A stretch of 33,180 nt of DNA. Origin: an uncultured Caryophanales bacterium (GTDB lineage: Bacteria; Bacillota_I; Bacilli_A; Acholeplasmatales; Anaeroplasmataceae). Position numbers and translations under genes: made by a program. A model generated the notes under the pieces. That model ran no database searches. It was not told the origin of the DNA and saw only the letters and a program-made list of their open reading frames with translations. Numbering within the stretch: the stretch's first letter is position 1; each line of letters begins with the position of its first letter. The DNA lies in assembly GCA_937885165.1 (NCBI GenBank), contig CAKZZJ010000150.1, positions 1-33,180 of the forward strand. The letters run 5' to 3'. Shown here in pieces: positions 31,339-33,180 of this stretch.

Positions 31339-32328
31339 TTATAATAATCCATTTATTTCATTTTCTAATTCTTTTAAAACTCTCATTATTTCATCAAACG
31401 ATGGTGTTTCTTTAAAAAACATTGCTTCCATCATTTTATAATCAGCCTTCAAATCATCTAGATTTTTAGGTATCAATTTGAATGTTCCAGGTTTAGCTTC
31501 TTCAAATTTAGCCCATGACCTATTATAAAATGTCATTGTAAATAATCTAACATCATCTAGCAAATCAAGATTATTTAGTGCATCATTTTTAACATTCGAA
31601 TAACACATCTTATAAATGTCATAGTAATGTCTTGAATATCTTTGAGGAATCTTCCCGTTTTCTCTATTAGCTTCTTGATGCAATATTACCGTTTTTTCCC
31701 AAAAAGTTCTAACCGGCAAGGTAACCCTTACATTGAAGTTTCCGTTACTAAACAAGTTAGGATAATATGTAGATGCATAGCTCTTTATTTCTTTAATTTC
31801 ATAAGGTGTCCATGAGGCAAATGGACCAATTTCAATTTTTACAGCATTCTTAATATATGATGTATTGTAACTAGAAGGATATTCAATATAAATAGCTAAT
31901 TCGTCATCATTTAAAGTTATTATTAATTCTTTATTTATTTCACTCGATAAATCATTAATTATTACATTTAATAATTTATTTTTATAAAAATCTAAGGCTA
32001 TATTATCTAATTCATCATCTAATTTATTCTTTTGATTATTAGACAATTTAAATAAATCTTTTGAATATGTAAAATTAATTATTTTAGGATTTAATACAAT
32101 ATCAATATCTTCAGACATTCTATCTATAAGATTATAAACCTTAGATAATGACGTACCGCCTTTAAATTCAAAATAGTCTTTATATTCACATCTATTAAAT
32201 AAATAATCTAATATATAACAAATCCATAAATCTTTTTCTATTATTGAAAATGCTAAACCACTTTTTCTTGATGTTGCCTCAATAACTTCATTTATTTCAC
32301 TAATATTTCTATTTAAAAATTTAATCAT
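31339..32328 (-). CDS. AbiEii/AbiGii-type nucleotidyltransferase toxin
   Basis: Toxin of an AbiE-type (type IV) toxin-antitoxin pair; these give phage resistance by abortive infection, and characterised members add nucleotides to tRNA ends. The 329 residues have the DUF1814 nucleotidyltransferase core: YFEFKGGTSLSKVYNLIDR (GG-S motif and following basic residue), then SEDIDIVLN with the catalytic Asp pair. A conserved middle (KTVILHQEANR and RYSRHYYDIYKM) and a helical C-terminus complete the family pattern. It starts in a TAATG overlap with the antitoxin gene upstream, so the two are translationally coupled. It appears intact. Confidence 0.88.
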   Translation of the reverse strand: MIKFLNRNISEINEVIEATSRKSGLAFSIIEKDLWICYILDYLFNRCEYKDYFEFKGGTSLSKVYNLIDRMSEDIDIVLNPKIINFTYSKDLFKLSNNQKNKLDDELDNIALDFYKNKLLNVIINDLSSEINKELIITLNDDELAIYIEYPSSYNTSYIKNAVKIEIGPFASWTPYEIKEIKSYASTYYPNLFSNGNFNVRVTLPVRTFWEKTVILHQEANRENGKIPQRYSRHYYDIYKMCYSNVKNDALNNLDLLDDVRLFTMTFYNRSWAKFEEAKPGTFKLIPKNLDDLKADYKMMEAMFFKETPSFDEIMRVLKELENEINGLL

Positions 32329-32930
32329 TATACCTTAAAATCCTTCAACTCTTTAATTAATTCGTATATCCATACATCAACCGACTTTGCTTGAGCTAAT
32401 GCATCATTAATTATTTCTTCATCAACATTACTTGCTAATATCTTTTTAGTTTTATCATCAAAGTTTTCTTTCCCATAATAATTAATAGCTTGAATTAAAT
32501 ACTGAACTTTTTTATTCATTTTAAACATTTTCTTTGTTGAAGAATGCTTGAAACTAATTGTTTTTCCATCAATACTATATTTTTTATATGGGCCAGTTGA
32601 TGAATATGTATACATTTGAGGCAACTGAGTAGATAATCCAAAATAATTTATAGCAACTTCTCCAGTTGGAACAATATCCCAACCAAATTTTCTAGCAATA
32701 CATTCAGATAAATCAAAAATATTACACGGAATATACTCGTTTAATAATGGAGAATATTTAGGTTTCATATATATTCCATCAAGGACCTTTATAATAGCGC
32801 CTTTATTAACCATTCTTTGAATTATTTTTTTTATGTTTTCATAATTGGTTAGATCTTTGAAATCATTATGAATAAAAATAGAGCCTTCTTTTAAGTTATT
32901 AATTCTATTTTCAATTTCTTTAGATAACAT
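32328..32930 (-). CDS. AbiEi-type antitoxin (DUF6088-like)
   Basis: Partner of the AbiEii-type toxin. In studied systems the antitoxin counters the toxin and represses the shared promoter by binding inverted repeats. The 200 residues start with a winged-helix domain (about 1-60: EGSIFIHNDFKDLTNYENIKKII, VNKGAIIKVLDGIYMKPK). A C-terminal domain of the AbiEi_4/DUF6088 type follows (GWDIVPTGEVAINYFGLSTQ, FKHSSTKKMF). At 200 residues its length fits the family. GGTGGTGAT before the ATG acts as ribosome site. The stop overlaps the toxin start. Confidence 0.85.
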   Translation of the reverse strand: MLSKEIENRINNLKEGSIFIHNDFKDLTNYENIKKIIQRMVNKGAIIKVLDGIYMKPKYSPLLNEYIPCNIFDLSECIARKFGWDIVPTGEVAINYFGLSTQLPQMYTYSSTGPYKKYSIDGKTISFKHSSTKKMFKMNKKVQYLIQAINYYGKENFDDKTKKILASNVDEEIINDALAQAKSVDVWIYELIKELKDFKV

Positions 32931-32944
32931 ACCATCACCACCAT

Positions 32945-32982
32945 TGTCCCTATTATTGTATCATTTTAGGGACACAATGTAA
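32945..32982 (-). promoter_or_regulatory. AbiE promoter with flanking inverted repeat
   Basis: Read leftward: -35 TTACAT (32977-32982), 16-base spacer, -10 TACAAT (32955-32960). The perfect repeat TGTCCCTA (32945-32952) and TAGGGACA (32967-32974) flanks the -10, one arm in the spacer and one just past it. Autorepression by the antitoxin is the natural reading. Confidence 0.65.
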
Positions 32983-33180
32983 ATAACATCTTTAAAAATT
33001 TGGACCATTGCTTATTATAAATAATACTTATAACATCACCTGTTTAAATAAGTAAATCTACATTTCTCTAATGAAGACTTTACCCTAACTAAATCTATTT
33101 TTATTCGCCAATAAATCATTTTTAGGTATGCGTTAAAAATGAAGCGTATCCCAATAAAATAAAAATCCCAGGCTATAAAC
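32983..33180. other. Window end without recognised features
   Basis: AT-rich sequence with no ORF of note, no convincing hairpin with a T-run and no tRNA. It may be the upstream region of the AbiE pair or the edge of a gene outside the window. Confidence 0.4.

Overview
The window is strongly AT-rich bacterial DNA with short intergenic gaps, Shine-Dalgarno starts and sigma-A type promoters. TGA works as a stop: arcB, uppS and other genes end in TGA, two of them inside ATGA overlaps, and tryptophan is read from TGG. The genetic code is therefore the standard bacterial one, not the Mycoplasma code. Lysine-, asparagine- and isoleucine-rich proteins, a lipoprotein solute-binding protein, MEP-pathway isoprenoid genes and an Rpn-type protein with GLKEGKEE repeats suggest an uncultured, gut-type Bacilli lineage near the Erysipelotrichales, Acholeplasma or RF39-like groups. 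That placement is inference.

Layout. 1-870: remains of a RelB/DinJ-like antitoxin plus Fic toxin pair; the antitoxin is frameshifted and the toxin cut off just after its FIC motif. 1111-1312: tRNA-Gly(TCC) and tRNA-Pro(TGG) with their own promoter and a terminator. 1331-4207: a YitT-type membrane protein and metG, leftward. 4502-10956: rightward tcdA, an unknown membrane-anchored protein, and an arginine-catabolism operon arcA-arcB-arcC followed by a fold-III arginine decarboxylase homologue. 11001-13315: leftward GT4 glycosyltransferase and tmcAL. 13455-15888: unknown membrane protein and dxs. 16192-17226: Rpn-type PD-(D/E)XK protein with its own consensus promoter. 17395-18971: ispH and uppS, leftward.

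19004-30842 is the main accessory locus, for pectin use. A pectin methylesterase (CE8) without a signal peptide is divergent from a rightward operon: a membrane protein of unknown function, two CUT1 permeases, a large solute-binding lipoprotein, two unknown four-helix membrane proteins, an MsmX-type ATPase, two more unknown four-helix membrane proteins, and a GH28 polygalacturonase without a signal peptide. The likely scheme is import of partly methylated oligogalacturonides, then demethylation and exo-hydrolysis in the cytoplasm. The five unknown membrane proteins woven into the transporter operon are the best candidate for an undescribed component. The divergent control region holds a perfect palindrome and a near-cre site, but there is no regulator gene nearby.

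30905-32982: a truncated nucleoside phosphorylase remnant and a complete AbiE-type toxin-antitoxin pair with an inverted repeat flanking its -10 box. The last 200 bases hold nothing I can recognise.
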